A stretch of 64,000 nt of DNA from the NCBI RefSeq assembly GCF_003984645.1, contig NZ_RWKI01000009.1, positions 62,001 through 126,000 on the forward strand, read 5' to 3'. This stretch comes from Variovorax sp. MHTC-1. GTDB taxonomy: Bacteria; Pseudomonadota; Gammaproteobacteria; Burkholderiales; Burkholderiaceae_C. Made by a program: the position numbers and the translations under genes. Under the pieces are notes generated by a model. It saw only the letters and a program-made list of their open reading frames with translations. It was not told the DNA's origin and did no database searches. Positions 1 through 8,589 of this stretch are shown piece by piece (the first letter of the stretch is position 1; each line of letters opens with the position of its first letter).

Positions 1-132
1 CTGTCGCAGATCCCGCTCGGTCATTTGGGCAAGCCGGCCGACATCGCGCATGCCGTCGCCTTCCTGGCTTCGCCCCAGGCCGCCTATGTGACGGGCCAGG
101 AACTGCACGTCAACGGCGGCATGCATATGTAA
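1..132 (+). CDS. fabG: 3-oxoacyl-ACP reductase, 3' end only
   Basis: The window opens inside this gene; the last 43 codons are present and end in TAA. The visible tail has the short-chain dehydrogenase C-terminus: a [16 protein letters not shown] segment, then [21 protein letters not shown], which matches the end of FabG (NADPH-dependent reduction of 3-oxoacyl-ACP in fatty acid elongation). It is followed by acpP and fabF, the usual fab gene order, which supports FabG over another SDR enzyme. The catalytic Ser-Tyr-Lys residues lie outside the window. Confidence 0.9.
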   Translation: MSQIPLGHLGKPADIAHAVAFLASPQAAYVTGQELHVNGGMHM

Positions 133-471
<339 letters not shown>

Positions 472-564
472 TATCGGCCACGCTGAGTTCCCGTTCCGGC
501 CTGCGGCTTCCCAGCCTGCACGCGTCGCACAGCGGCCTCGGCGCTTTCAGAAAGGTTTGCCGGC

Positions 565-1809
565 ATGACCAAACGCCGCGTCGTCGTCACTGGGCTCGGT
601 TGCATTGCCCCTGTCGGAAACACCGTCGCCGAGTCCTGGGCCAATCTGTTGGCCGGGAAGTCGGGCGTCGACACCATCACCAAGTTCGATGTGAGCGCCT
701 TTGCCTGCAGATTCGCAGGCGAGGTCAAAGGCTTCGACATCACGCAATACATCCCCGAGAAGGAAGCGCGCCATATGGATCGCTTCATCCACCTCGGGCT
801 GGCTGCCGCGATCCAGGCGGTGCAGGACAGCGGCTTGCCGACCGGCGAGGCCCTCAGCTATGAAGAAGCCGTTCGCATCGGCTGCAACATCGGCTCAGGA
901 ATCGGGGGGCTCCCCATGATCGAGGCCACGCACGGCGAACTGACCAGCCGCGGCCCGCGCCGCGTGTCTCCATTCTTCGTGCCGGCATCGATCATCAACA
1001 TGATCTCCGGCCATGTGTCCATCAAGTATGGCTTCAAGGGCCCGAACATCGCGATCGTCACTGCCTGCACGACCGGTTTGCATGCGATCGGCACCTCGGC
1101 TCGGATGATCGAGTACGGCGATGCCGATGTGATGATTGCGGGCGGCTCCGAATCGACGGTGTCGCCGCTCGGCATCGGAGGCTTTGCCGCGGCGCGCGCA
1201 CTGTCCACCCGCAACGACGATCCGGCCACCGCTTCCCGCCCCTGGGATCGCGAGCGCGACGGCTTCGTGCTCGGTGAGGGTGCCGGCGTACTGGTGCTCG
1301 AGGAATACGAGCATGCCAAGGCGCGGGGCGCCAAGATCTACGCCGAAGTGTCCGGCTTCGGCATGAGCGCCGACGCATTCCACATGACAGCGCCCGATGT
1401 CGATGGGCCCCGCCGCTCGATGGATATGGCCTTGAAGAATGCCGGAGTCAATGCCGACCAAGTGCACTACCTCAACGCGCATGGGACCTCGACGCAGATC
1501 GGCGACATCAACGAGACCAATGCGATCAAGAACGCTTTTGGCGACCACGCCAAAAAGCTGGTGGTGAACTCGACCAAGTCGATGACTGGCCACCTGCTCG
1601 GCGGTGCCGGCGGCATCGAATCGGTGTTCACCGTGCTGGCGGTGCACCACCAGAAGAGCCCGCCGACGATCAACATCTTCAATCAAGATCCGGAGTGCGA
1701 TCTCGATTACTGCGCCAATGAGGCGCGCGATCTCAAGATCGACGTGGCGGTCAAAAACAACTTCGGTTTCGGCGGCACCAACGGCACGCTGGTGTTCAGG
1801 CGCGCTTGA
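565..1809 (+). CDS. fabF: beta-ketoacyl-ACP synthase II
   Basis: 414-residue condensing enzyme of type II fatty acid synthesis, extending acyl-ACP with malonyl-ACP. The thiolase-fold Cys-His-His triad is complete: Cys168 in TACTTG, His306 in NAHGTST and His343 in SMTGHLLGG, with the Gly-rich NNFGFGGTNG near the C-terminus. An AGAAAGG ribosome-binding site lies about 10 bases before the ATG. It follows acpP by 93 bases and is probably cotranscribed with it. The Cys-His-His set separates it from FabH, which has Cys-His-Asn. Confidence 0.97.
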   Translation: MTKRRVVVTGLGCIAPVGNTVAESWANLLAGKSGVDTITKFDVSAFACRFAGEVKGFDITQYIPEKEARHMDRFIHLGLAAAIQAVQDSGLPTGEALSYEEAVRIGCNIGSGIGGLPMIEATHGELTSRGPRRVSPFFVPASIINMISGHVSIKYGFKGPNIAIVTACTTGLHAIGTSARMIEYGDADVMIAGGSESTVSPLGIGGFAAARALSTRNDDPATASRPWDRERDGFVLGEGAGVLVLEEYEHAKARGAKIYAEVSGFGMSADAFHMTAPDVDGPRRSMDMALKNAGVNADQVHYLNAHGTSTQIGDINETNAIKNAFGDHAKKLVVNSTKSMTGHLLGGAGGIESVFTVLAVHHQKSPPTINIFNQDPECDLDYCANEARDLKIDVAVKNNFGFGGTNGTLVFRRA

Positions 1810-1822
1810 TTTTCCTTGACCC

Positions 1823-2308
1823 ATGCACGACGCTCCATCGGTGAGTTATCCGGTGGGGCGTTCGCGCAGCGCCGATCGGCTGCTCTCGATCGTCTGGACT
1901 TGCGGCGCGTGCTGCGTGGCCGCAGCGTGCTATCGGTTCGACGGCGCAGATTGGCGGGTCGGATTGCTGGCGCTCAGCATCATCGGTGCCGGCGCTGCGG
2001 CATGGCGGAGCGCGCTGCGACGCACCGCATCCGTGGAGTTGAGCTTCGACGGCCGGCATTGGTCGCTTGAGGGCTCTGCCGGGTTGCGGGCGGCGGGGGC
2101 GAAAGCCGCTCTGGATTTTCAATCTTCGCTGCTCGTGTGCCTGACTGACGCAGGTCGTGCGCGGCGCTGGGTCTGGCTCGACCGAAGCACCCTGCCGGAG
2201 CGCTGGCAGGATCTGCGCCGTGCGGTATATTCGCGCGCCCCGCTGGCGAGCCCGATTGCCGACTCGCGGCAACCGTCGGCATCCGGCTCGCACCATTCTC
2301 TTTCATGA
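1823..2308 (+). CDS. YgfX-like membrane protein
   Basis: 161 residues. Two hydrophobic segments (about 21-37 and 45-61) are followed by a soluble tail with a WVWLDRSTLPERWQDLRR segment. This layout, a hairpin of two membrane helices then a W-L-x5-L-x2-W-x2-LRR tail, resembles the YgfX/CptA family (PF07254), which in E. coli is encoded beside sdhE and was described as a membrane toxin-like partner. Here sdhE is about 32 kb away. The gene starts 13 bases after fabF and its TGA overlaps the rpoE ATG, so it is translationally coupled to the sigma factor. Family assignment is by pattern only. Confidence 0.6.
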   Translation: MHDAPSVSYPVGRSRSADRLLSIVWTCGACCVAAACYRFDGADWRVGLLALSIIGAGAAAWRSALRRTASVELSFDGRHWSLEGSAGLRAAGAKAALDFQSSLLVCLTDAGRARRWVWLDRSTLPERWQDLRRAVYSRAPLASPIADSRQPSASGSHHSLS

Positions 2309-2979
2309 TTGCCTCTCCACCGCCCGTGCCGCCCGACACCGGCTTGACCGATGCGCCCCCTGCAGAGGTGAGGCCCGGGGAGGTCGACTTTCAGCTGGTT
2401 CAGCGCACGGTTGCGGGCGATCAGAAGGCTTTCGAGCTGCTCGTCATCAAGTACCAGCGCCGGATCGAGCGTCTCATCGGCCGCATGGTGCGCGACGTGA
2501 ACCTGGTCGAGGACATCGCACAGGAGACTTTCATCCGCGCCTACCGTGCCCTGCACCAGTTCAGGGGCGAAGCTCAGTTTTACACCTGGCTCTACCGCAT
2601 CGCCGTCAATACCGCCAAGAAGGCCCTGGTGGACATGAAACGCGATCCGACCGTTTCCGAGAGCGCACTGCGTTCGTCTTCTGAGGACGAGGATGAAACT
2701 TACCGGCCCGGAAACGAACCAATCAGCGACGAGACGCCCGAATCCGTCATGGCCGCCAACGAAATCGCGGCCGCCGTCGAAGCTGCAATGGAAGCACTGC
2801 CGGCCGAGCTGCGGCAGGCCGTGACCCTGCGCGAGATCGAAGGCATGAGCTACGAAGAGATCGCCGAGGTGATGAATTGCCCGATCGGTACCGTACGCTC
2901 GCGGATTTTTCGGGCCCGTGAAGCTATTTCGGCAAGAGTCAAGCCGTTGCTGGATAACCAGTCTGGCAAGCGCTGGTAA
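2305..2979 (+). CDS. rpoE: RNA polymerase sigma-E factor
   Basis: 224 residues; ECF sigma factor for envelope stress. Region 2 spans about 28-112 (DIAQETFIRAYRALHQF, then FYTWLYRIAVNTAKK) and region 4 about 155-207 (LREIEGMSYEEIAEVMNCPIGTVRSRIFRAREAI, seen as consecutive pieces). The family is usually about 190-200 residues; the extra length is a Pro-rich N-terminus of about 25 residues and an acidic inter-domain linker. The ATG overlaps the upstream TGA. The genes that follow are its anti-sigma factor, regulator and protease, so it is RpoE/AlgU rather than another ECF sigma. Confidence 0.95.
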   Translation: MIASPPPVPPDTGLTDAPPAEVRPGEVDFQLVQRTVAGDQKAFELLVIKYQRRIERLIGRMVRDVNLVEDIAQETFIRAYRALHQFRGEAQFYTWLYRIAVNTAKKALVDMKRDPTVSESALRSSSEDEDETYRPGNEPISDETPESVMAANEIAAAVEAAMEALPAELRQAVTLREIEGMSYEEIAEVMNCPIGTVRSRIFRAREAISARVKPLLDNQSGKRW

Positions 2980-2992
2980 GCAGGTGAATGAA

Positions 2993-3628
2993 ATGAAGCA
3001 CACAAGCACAGTCCACGAGCAGGTTTCCGCGCTGGCCGATGGTCACCTGCGGGACGACGAGTTTGCACAGGTGATCGAGAAGGTCTGCACGGACGACGAT
3101 CTGCGTGCGACCTGGCATACCTATCATGTGGTCGGGGAAGTGCTGCGTTCCGGCGTGCACTCCGCCTGCAGCGATACCTCGCTGTTCCTGTCGCGGCTGC
3201 AGCAGCAACTGGCGGCCGAACCGTCTGCGCCGATGCTGGCGCCCGAGGCGGCAAAGACCGTTGTGCACCATGTCGAAGCCGCCAACGAACCGGTGTTCCG
3301 ATGGAAGCTCGTCGCCGGTGCGGCATCGCTGGCGGCTGCGGCGGCCATCGGATGGAACTGGGTCGGAAGCACCGGTCCTCAGCCGGCCGCTGCACAGCTG
3401 GCGCAGCAGCAGAGCTCGAGTTCGGTGCTCGCTGCGTCGAATTCTTCACCGCAGACAACTTCCAACCTCGCGCCGATGAGGGTAATCGTCGGAAATGGCA
3501 ATCCGCAGGTCATGCTGCGTGATCCGCGGCTGGACCAGTTGCTCGAAGCGCACCAGCAGGCGGGCGGTGCCTCGCAGATGCCTTCCGGCTTCCTGCGCAA
3601 CGCCACCTTCGATGGGCCATCGCGTTGA
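2993..3628 (+). CDS. rseA: anti-sigma-E factor RseA (MucA)
   Basis: 211 residues. The N-terminal RseA domain (about 5-75, with VSALADGHLRDDEF and an ATWHTYHVVGEVLRSG segment) should bind and hold RpoE at the inner membrane. One membrane helix follows at about 104-123 (WKLVAGAASLAAAAAIGW), then a periplasmic Ser/Gln-rich tail where stress proteolysis would begin. The ATG at 2993 gives the conserved short N-terminus; a GTG at 2984 is the alternative. It lies 13 bases after rpoE and before rseB. Confidence 0.9.
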   Translation: MKHTSTVHEQVSALADGHLRDDEFAQVIEKVCTDDDLRATWHTYHVVGEVLRSGVHSACSDTSLFLSRLQQQLAAEPSAPMLAPEAAKTVVHHVEAANEPVFRWKLVAGAASLAAAAAIGWNWVGSTGPQPAAAQLAQQQSSSSVLAASNSSPQTTSNLAPMRVIVGNGNPQVMLRDPRLDQLLEAHQQAGGASQMPSGFLRNATFDGPSR

Positions 3629-3650
3629 TCGCGCGTCCGCAGCCATTGCA

Positions 3651-4718
3651 ATGACCGTTCCGATGCCGATTTCCGCGCGTGGTGCCGTGGTTCTCGTTGC
3701 CGCGCTGTGCGTGGCGCAAGCCGTGACGGCGCAGAACCGGACACCCTCGCCGTCAGTGAAGAGTGCGATCAGCCCTGCCGGCGGCGAGACGCCGACCCTG
3801 GGTGTGGTCGAGTGGTTGCAGCGTATGCATGCCGCTTCGCGGCAGCGGTCCTACGTCGGAACTTTCGTGGTATCGGCGCCTACGGGCAGTTTGTCGAGCG
3901 CCCGCATCTGGCATGTGTGCGAGGGTGACCTCCAGATGGAGCGCATCGAGGCCTTGTCCGGACCGCCTCGCTCGACCTTCAGGCGCAACGACCACGTGAT
4001 GACCTTTCTGCCCGAGACAAAGGTCGTGAAGAGCGAGAAGCGCGAAAACCTCGAACTGTTTCCGAACCTGCTCGGCACCCCCCAATCCTCCATCGGCGAC
4101 TTCTACGGTGCGCGCGTGCTGGGCAAGGACCGGGTGGCGGGCTTCGATGCCGACGTGGTGCAGCTGGAGCCGCGCGACGGCCTTCGTTTCGGCTACCGCG
4201 TCTGGAGCGAACGCCGATCCGGCCTGGTGGTGAAGCTGCAAACTATCGACGGCGAAAGCCGCGTGATCGAGCAGTCCGCATTTTCCGAACTTCAGCTCGA
4301 TGCGCCGGTCAAAGCGCAGGCCCTTGCACAGATGATGGGCAGCACCGCGGGTTATCGCGTCGAGAAATTCGAGCTCGAGCGCACCACGGCCGCGAAAGAA
4401 GGTTGGTCGCTGCGTGCGCCCATCGCCGGCTTCAAGCCGGTTAGCTGCTATCGGCGCCCCACGGGGGTAGCAGGCAGCGGCGCGCAGGGGCACACGATGC
4501 AGTGGACGTTTTCCGATGGCCTTGCGTCGGTCTCGCTGTTCGTCGAGCCGTACGACGCGCAACGCCAGCCGCGGGAAGTCCTGCTCGCACTCGGCGCGAC
4601 CTATACGCTGACGCGTCGGCTGCCGGGCAAGGACGGCGACTGGTGGCTGACTGCCGTCGGCGAGGTGCCGCCGCAAACGCTCGATGCGTTTGCGCAAAGT
4701 CTTGTTCGTGCGCGTTGA
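3651..4718 (+). CDS. rseB: sigma-E regulatory protein RseB (MucB)
   Basis: 355 residues. A Sec signal peptide (hydrophobic core AVVLVAALCVAQ, likely cleavage after AVTA) precedes a MucB/RseB domain: WLQRMHAASRQRSYVGTFVV, then a C-terminal segment with GLASVSLFVE. In the periplasm RseB binds RseA, shields it from DegS-type cleavage and senses mislocalised lipoprotein or LPS signals. The frame is open well upstream; the ATG at 3651 is chosen because it places the signal peptide at the N-terminus, with 3663 also possible. It sits 22 bases after rseA. Confidence 0.9.
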   Translation: MTVPMPISARGAVVLVAALCVAQAVTAQNRTPSPSVKSAISPAGGETPTLGVVEWLQRMHAASRQRSYVGTFVVSAPTGSLSSARIWHVCEGDLQMERIEALSGPPRSTFRRNDHVMTFLPETKVVKSEKRENLELFPNLLGTPQSSIGDFYGARVLGKDRVAGFDADVVQLEPRDGLRFGYRVWSERRSGLVVKLQTIDGESRVIEQSAFSELQLDAPVKAQALAQMMGSTAGYRVEKFELERTTAAKEGWSLRAPIAGFKPVSCYRRPTGVAGSGAQGHTMQWTFSDGLASVSLFVEPYDAQRQPREVLLALGATYTLTRRLPGKDGDWWLTAVGEVPPQTLDAFAQSLVRAR

Positions 4719-4766
4719 GTCGCCATATTGATCGTTGTTTACAGGTCTTTCAAACGAAGGAAACCG

Positions 4767-6251
4767 ATGATGTTCAAGTTCGAGAAGAACAAAATCCGTT
4801 CATTCCTGATGGCCGGCGTGCTCACGCTGGCCTCCGGCGCTGCGCTGCTGCCCGTCGCGCCCGCGCATGCGCAAGCCGCCCGCGTCCTCCCGGATTTCAC
4901 CGATCTGGTCGATCAGGTCGGGCCCTCGGTGGTCAATATCCGGACCGTCGAAAAGGTGGCGCAGCGCAGCGGAAACGCCGAGATGGACGAGGAAATGCAG
5001 GAATTCTTCCGCCGTTTCTTCGGTCAGCCGATGCCGAACATCCCGCGCCAGGGACCGCGTCCGAACCGGCCTCAGCAGCCTCAGGAAGAGGAGCGCCCGC
5101 GTGGCGTGGGTTCCGGTTTCATCCTCACGACCGACGGCTTCGTCATGACCAACGCGCACGTCGTCGATGGCGCATCCGAGGTGCTGGTGACGCTTGTCGA
5201 CAAGCGCGAATTCAAGGCCAAGCTGATCGGCGCGGACAAGCGTACCGACGTCGCGGTCGTGAAGATCGAAGCGACCGGCCTGCCGGCGGTCAAGGTAGGC
5301 GACATCTCCAGGCTGCGCGTGGGCGAATGGGTGATGGCCATCGGCTCGCCCTTCGGCCTCGAGAACACCGTGACGGCGGGCATCGTGAGCGCCAAGCAGC
5401 GCGACACCGGCGACTATCTGCCTTTCATCCAGACGGACGTTGCCATCAACCCCGGCAATTCCGGCGGGCCGCTGATCAACATGCGCGGCGAAGTGGTCGG
5501 CATCAACAGCCAGATCTACTCGCGCTCGGGCGGCTTCATGGGCATCTCGTTCTCGATCCCGATCGACGAAGCGATCCGGGTGAGCGATCAGCTTCGCGCG
5601 AATGGCCGCGTCTCGCGCGGACGCATCGGCGTGCAGATCGACCAGGTCACGAAGGACGTGGCGGAGTCCATCGGCCTCGGGAAGGCGCAGGGTGCCTTGG
5701 TGCGCGGGGTCGAGGCCGGCTCGCCGGGCGAGAAGGCCGGCATCGAGCCGGGCGACATCATCACCAAGTTCGACGGCAAGGCCATCGAGAAGCCCAGCGA
5801 CCTGCCGCGACTCGTGGGCAACACCAAGCCCGGGACCAAGAGTTCCCTCTCCGTGTTCCGTCGCGGCAGTTCGCGCGAACTGGTCGTGACGATCGCGGAG
5901 ATCGAGCCCGATAAGCCCGCCAAGCGGGCGGCCGAGAAAGAAGAGCCTGCAGCCAAGCCGCAGGCATCCGCCGCCGCCAAATCCTTGGGACTCGCGGTCA
6001 GCGACCTCACCGAAGCGCAGAAGAAGGAGCTCAAACTCAAGGGCGGCGTGAAGATCGACTCCGCCACCGACGCGGCTACGCGAGCTGGCCTGCGCGAGGG
6101 AGATATCTTGCTGGCCATCAACAACACCGAGGTGGCCAACGCCAAGGAGTTCGAAGCCGCACTGGTAAAGGCAGACAAGACCAAGCCGGTCAGCGTGCTT
6201 TTCCGTCGGGGTGAGTGGGCGCAATATGCGTTGATCCGGCCCTCACGCTGA
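4767..6251 (+). CDS. degP: DegP/MucD-type periplasmic serine protease
   Basis: 494 residues. Signal peptide to about residue 35 (PAHAQA), then a trypsin-like domain with triad His131 (MTNAHVVDG), Asp161 (RTDVAVVKI) and Ser232 (NPGNSGGPL), then PDZ domains at about 275-375 and 410-490. HtrA family chaperone-protease for misfolded envelope proteins, typically a sigma-E target. GAAGGA lies six bases before the ATG at 4767, which favours that start. A Lys/Pro/Ala-rich linker separates the PDZ domains. An intrinsic terminator follows at once, so this closes the rpoE operon. Confidence 0.95.
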   Translation: MMFKFEKNKIRSFLMAGVLTLASGAALLPVAPAHAQAARVLPDFTDLVDQVGPSVVNIRTVEKVAQRSGNAEMDEEMQEFFRRFFGQPMPNIPRQGPRPNRPQQPQEEERPRGVGSGFILTTDGFVMTNAHVVDGASEVLVTLVDKREFKAKLIGADKRTDVAVVKIEATGLPAVKVGDISRLRVGEWVMAIGSPFGLENTVTAGIVSAKQRDTGDYLPFIQTDVAINPGNSGGPLINMRGEVVGINSQIYSRSGGFMGISFSIPIDEAIRVSDQLRANGRVSRGRIGVQIDQVTKDVAESIGLGKAQGALVRGVEAGSPGEKAGIEPGDIITKFDGKAIEKPSDLPRLVGNTKPGTKSSLSVFRRGSSRELVVTIAEIEPDKPAKRAAEKEEPAAKPQASAAAKSLGLAVSDLTEAQKKELKLKGGVKIDSATDAATRAGLREGDILLAINNTEVANAKEFEAALVKADKTKPVSVLFRRGEWAQYALIRPSR

Positions 6252-6273
6252 TCTGGCGCCTGGCGTCAAGTGG

Positions 6274-6306
6274 CCCCACCCGGCAGTCGGGTTTGGGGCT
6301 TTTTTT
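6274..6306 (+). terminator. intrinsic terminator after degP
   Basis: GCCCCACCCG at 6274-6283 pairs with the complementary arm at 6289-6300 (two-base bulge), followed by a run of seven T starting at 6301. It lies 23 bases after the degP stop and should end the fabG-to-degP transcript. Confidence 0.85.
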
Positions 6307-6391
6307 CGGCTGTTTTCGCATTCTGGCAACCGCCGAAACAAAAATTTTTGGCGCCTTAAGAGGGTTAAATTAGTTGGCATTCACTAACTTG

Positions 6392-6422
6392 TTGGAAGGC
6401 TAATGATGATTTTCAGTAGAAT
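6392..6422 (+). promoter_or_regulatory. candidate sigma-70 promoter upstream of lepA
   Basis: TTGGAA at 6392-6397 and TAGAAT at 6417-6422, spaced 19 bases, in an AT-rich patch directly after the degP terminator. TAGAAT is a good -10; the -35 is moderate and the spacing long. It would start a leader of about 340 bases before lepA. Confidence 0.4.
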
Positions 6423-6686
6423 AGGGCCCCATCGGCCAGAAGTCGGCGCATAAGCCGGACGCGCTTCTTCACGATGCGAGATTCTTCCCGGCCGTCCACC
6501 GATGCTCCACAGATCGCCCACAAGTTGTTAAGTAATTGCTCCACCGATCCTGTTGATAAGTTGTTCATAACTCCCATGTTGCTGACCTGCAACGACCGTT
6601 CTGGGACTCTGGTCCGACTGTACGCGCCCCCCTTTTTGCCTACAATGAAGTTCCAACTACTGCAGTTGCCATTGCTTGTTGGTTCA

Positions 6687-6717
6687 GGGCGCGTCTCTTG
6701 TGGACGCGCCCTTTTTT
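6687..6717 (+). terminator. strong intrinsic terminator in the lepA leader
   Basis: Perfect 9-bp stem GGGCGCGTC (6687-6695) with GACGCGCCC (6703-6711), a 7-base loop and TTTTTT at 6712-6717. It lies 55 bases before the lepA ATG, in the same direction, with no recognised gene ending just upstream. It must end a short RNA or act as an attenuator. Confidence 0.8.
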
Positions 6718-6772
6718 CTTGCCTGTCGCCTTCTGCGCACGAGCCAATTCAAGTACTTAAGCGTTCCCGTTG

Positions 6773-8584
6773 ATGAATCACATCAGAAATTTTTCGATCA
6801 TTGCGCACATCGACCATGGCAAGTCGACGCTCGCAGACCGCTTGATCCAGCGCTGCGGCGGGCTCGCTGAACGCGAGATGGAGGCGCAAGTGCTCGACTC
6901 GATGGACATCGAGAAAGAGCGTGGGATAACCATCAAGGCGCAGACCGCCGCGCTGCACTACAAGGCACGCGACGGGCAGGTCTACAACCTCAATCTGATC
7001 GACACGCCGGGCCATGTCGACTTCTCTTATGAAGTGAGCCGATCGCTCTCGGCATGCGAAGGCGCATTGCTCGTCGTCGATGCGAGCCAAGGCGTCGAAG
7101 CGCAAACGGTCGCCAACTGCTACACCGCGCTCGATCTCGGAGTCGAGGTGGTGCCGGTACTCAACAAGATGGATCTGCCGCAAGCCGATCCCGACAACGC
7201 GAAATCGGAAATCGAAGACGTGATCGGCATCGACGCGACCGATGCGATCCCGTGCTCGGCGAAGACCGGCATGGGCATCGACGAGATTCTCGAGGCCATC
7301 GTGGCCAAGGTGCCGGCGCCGCGAGGCAATCCCGACGCAGCATTGCGGGCGATGATCGTCGACAGCTGGTTCGACGCCTACGTGGGCGTGGTGATGCTGG
7401 TGCGCGTGGTCGACGGCCGCCTCGCGAAGGGCGAGCGCATCAAGATGATGGCGTCGGGCGCGACCTACAACGCCGACAACCTCGGCGTGTTCACGCCGGC
7501 GACCGAAGTCCGGCAGTCGCTCGAAGCGGGCGAGGTGGGCTTCATCATCGCCGGCATCAAGGAGCTGCAGGCCGCGAAGGTTGGCGACACGGTCACGCTG
7601 ATCAAGACCGGGACGGGCGGCGCGGCCGCCACGGCGACCGAGGCTTTGCCCGGCTTCAAGGAAATACAGCCCCAGGTGTTCGCCGGCCTCTACCCGACCG
7701 AAGCGAGCGAGTACGACTCGCTGCGCGATGCGCTGGAGAAGCTCAAGCTCAACGATTCGTCGCTGCACTACGAGCCGGAGGTGTCGCAGGCGCTCGGCTT
7801 CGGCTTTCGCTGCGGCTTTCTCGGTCTGCTGCACATGGAGATCGTGCAGGAGCGGCTCGAGCGCGAGTTCGACCAGGACCTGATCACGACCGCGCCCAGC
7901 GTGGTCTACCAGGTCATGAAGAACGACGGCGAAGTGATCATGGTCGAGAACCCGTCCAAGATGCCCGACGTCGGCAAGATGTCGGAAATCCGCGAGCCGA
8001 TCGTCACGGTCCACCTCTACATGCCGCAGGAGTACGTCGGCGCAGTGATGACGCTGGCCAACCAGAAGCGCGGCGTGCAGATGAACATGGCCTACCACGG
8101 CCGGCAGGTCATGCTGACCTACGAGATGCCGCTCGGCGAGATCGTGTTGGACTTCTTCGACAAGCTGAAGTCGGTCAGCCGGGGCTACGCGTCGATGGAC
8201 TACGAGTTCAAGGAATACCGCGCCTCGGATGTCGTGAAGGTCGACATCCTGCTCAACGGCGAGAAGGTCGATGCGCTGTCGATCATCGTGCACCGCAGCC
8301 AGAGCCAGTACCGCGGCCGGGCGGTCGTTGCCAAGATGCGCGAGATCATCAGCCGGCAGATGTACGACGTCGCGATCCAGGCCGCCATCGGGGCCAACAT
8401 CATCGCGCGTGAGACAATCAAGGCGCTGCGCAAGAACGTGCTCGCCAAGTGCTACGGCGGCGATATCACCCGCAAAAAGAAGCTGCTCGAGAAGCAGAAA
8501 GCGGGCAAAAAAAGAATGAAGCAGATCGGCTCGGTCGAGGTCCCGCAAGAGGCCTTCCTCGCCATCCTGCAAGTCGAAGACTAA
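6773..8584 (+). CDS. lepA: elongation factor 4 (LepA)
   Basis: 603 residues, the usual LepA length. GTPase domain with AHIDHGKST (P loop), DTPGHVDF and NKMDLP, then domain 2, the EF-G-like domains and the LepA-specific C-terminal domain ending [17 protein letters not shown]. It acts on the ribosome and can back-translocate stalled complexes. The ATG at 6773 shares a base with the stop of a leader frame; a TTG at 6770 is in frame but unlikely to be used. No good Shine-Dalgarno is visible. lepB follows after five bases. Confidence 0.96.
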   Translation: MNHIRNFSIIAHIDHGKSTLADRLIQRCGGLAEREMEAQVLDSMDIEKERGITIKAQTAALHYKARDGQVYNLNLIDTPGHVDFSYEVSRSLSACEGALLVVDASQGVEAQTVANCYTALDLGVEVVPVLNKMDLPQADPDNAKSEIEDVIGIDATDAIPCSAKTGMGIDEILEAIVAKVPAPRGNPDAALRAMIVDSWFDAYVGVVMLVRVVDGRLAKGERIKMMASGATYNADNLGVFTPATEVRQSLEAGEVGFIIAGIKELQAAKVGDTVTLIKTGTGGAAATATEALPGFKEIQPQVFAGLYPTEASEYDSLRDALEKLKLNDSSLHYEPEVSQALGFGFRCGFLGLLHMEIVQERLEREFDQDLITTAPSVVYQVMKNDGEVIMVENPSKMPDVGKMSEIREPIVTVHLYMPQEYVGAVMTLANQKRGVQMNMAYHGRQVMLTYEMPLGEIVLDFFDKLKSVSRGYASMDYEFKEYRASDVVKVDILLNGEKVDALSIIVHRSQSQYRGRAVVAKMREIISRQMYDVAIQAAIGANIIARETIKALRKNVLAKCYGGDITRKKKLLEKQKAGKKRMKQIGSVEVPQEAFLAILQVED

Positions 8585-8589
8585 GAAGA

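Larger units (their letters stand above)
6307..6772 (+). other. long leader region before lepA, no confirmed gene
   Basis: The only stretch of more than 300 bases without an established gene. It is less GC-rich than its surroundings. It contains a promoter-like pair at 6392-6422, short repeat pairs at 6495-6566 (TCCACCGAT twice, AAGTTGTT twice), a -10-like TACAAT at 6641-6646 and a strong terminator at 6687-6717. A 42-codon open frame (ATG at 6645) runs through the terminator and stops at 6771-6773, so its TGA shares one base with the lepA ATG. That frame has no ribosome-binding site and I do not call it a gene. Confidence 0.6.

Noticed and set aside
6423..6717. 6S RNA or other known structured RNA upstream of lepA
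   Set aside because: I could not fit the sequence to a known structure by eye; left as an unassigned leader.
6474..6773. 99-codon frame before lepA taken as a gene
   Set aside because: No ribosome-binding site, odd composition, and it crosses a strong terminator. Kept only as a leader-frame idea from 6645.
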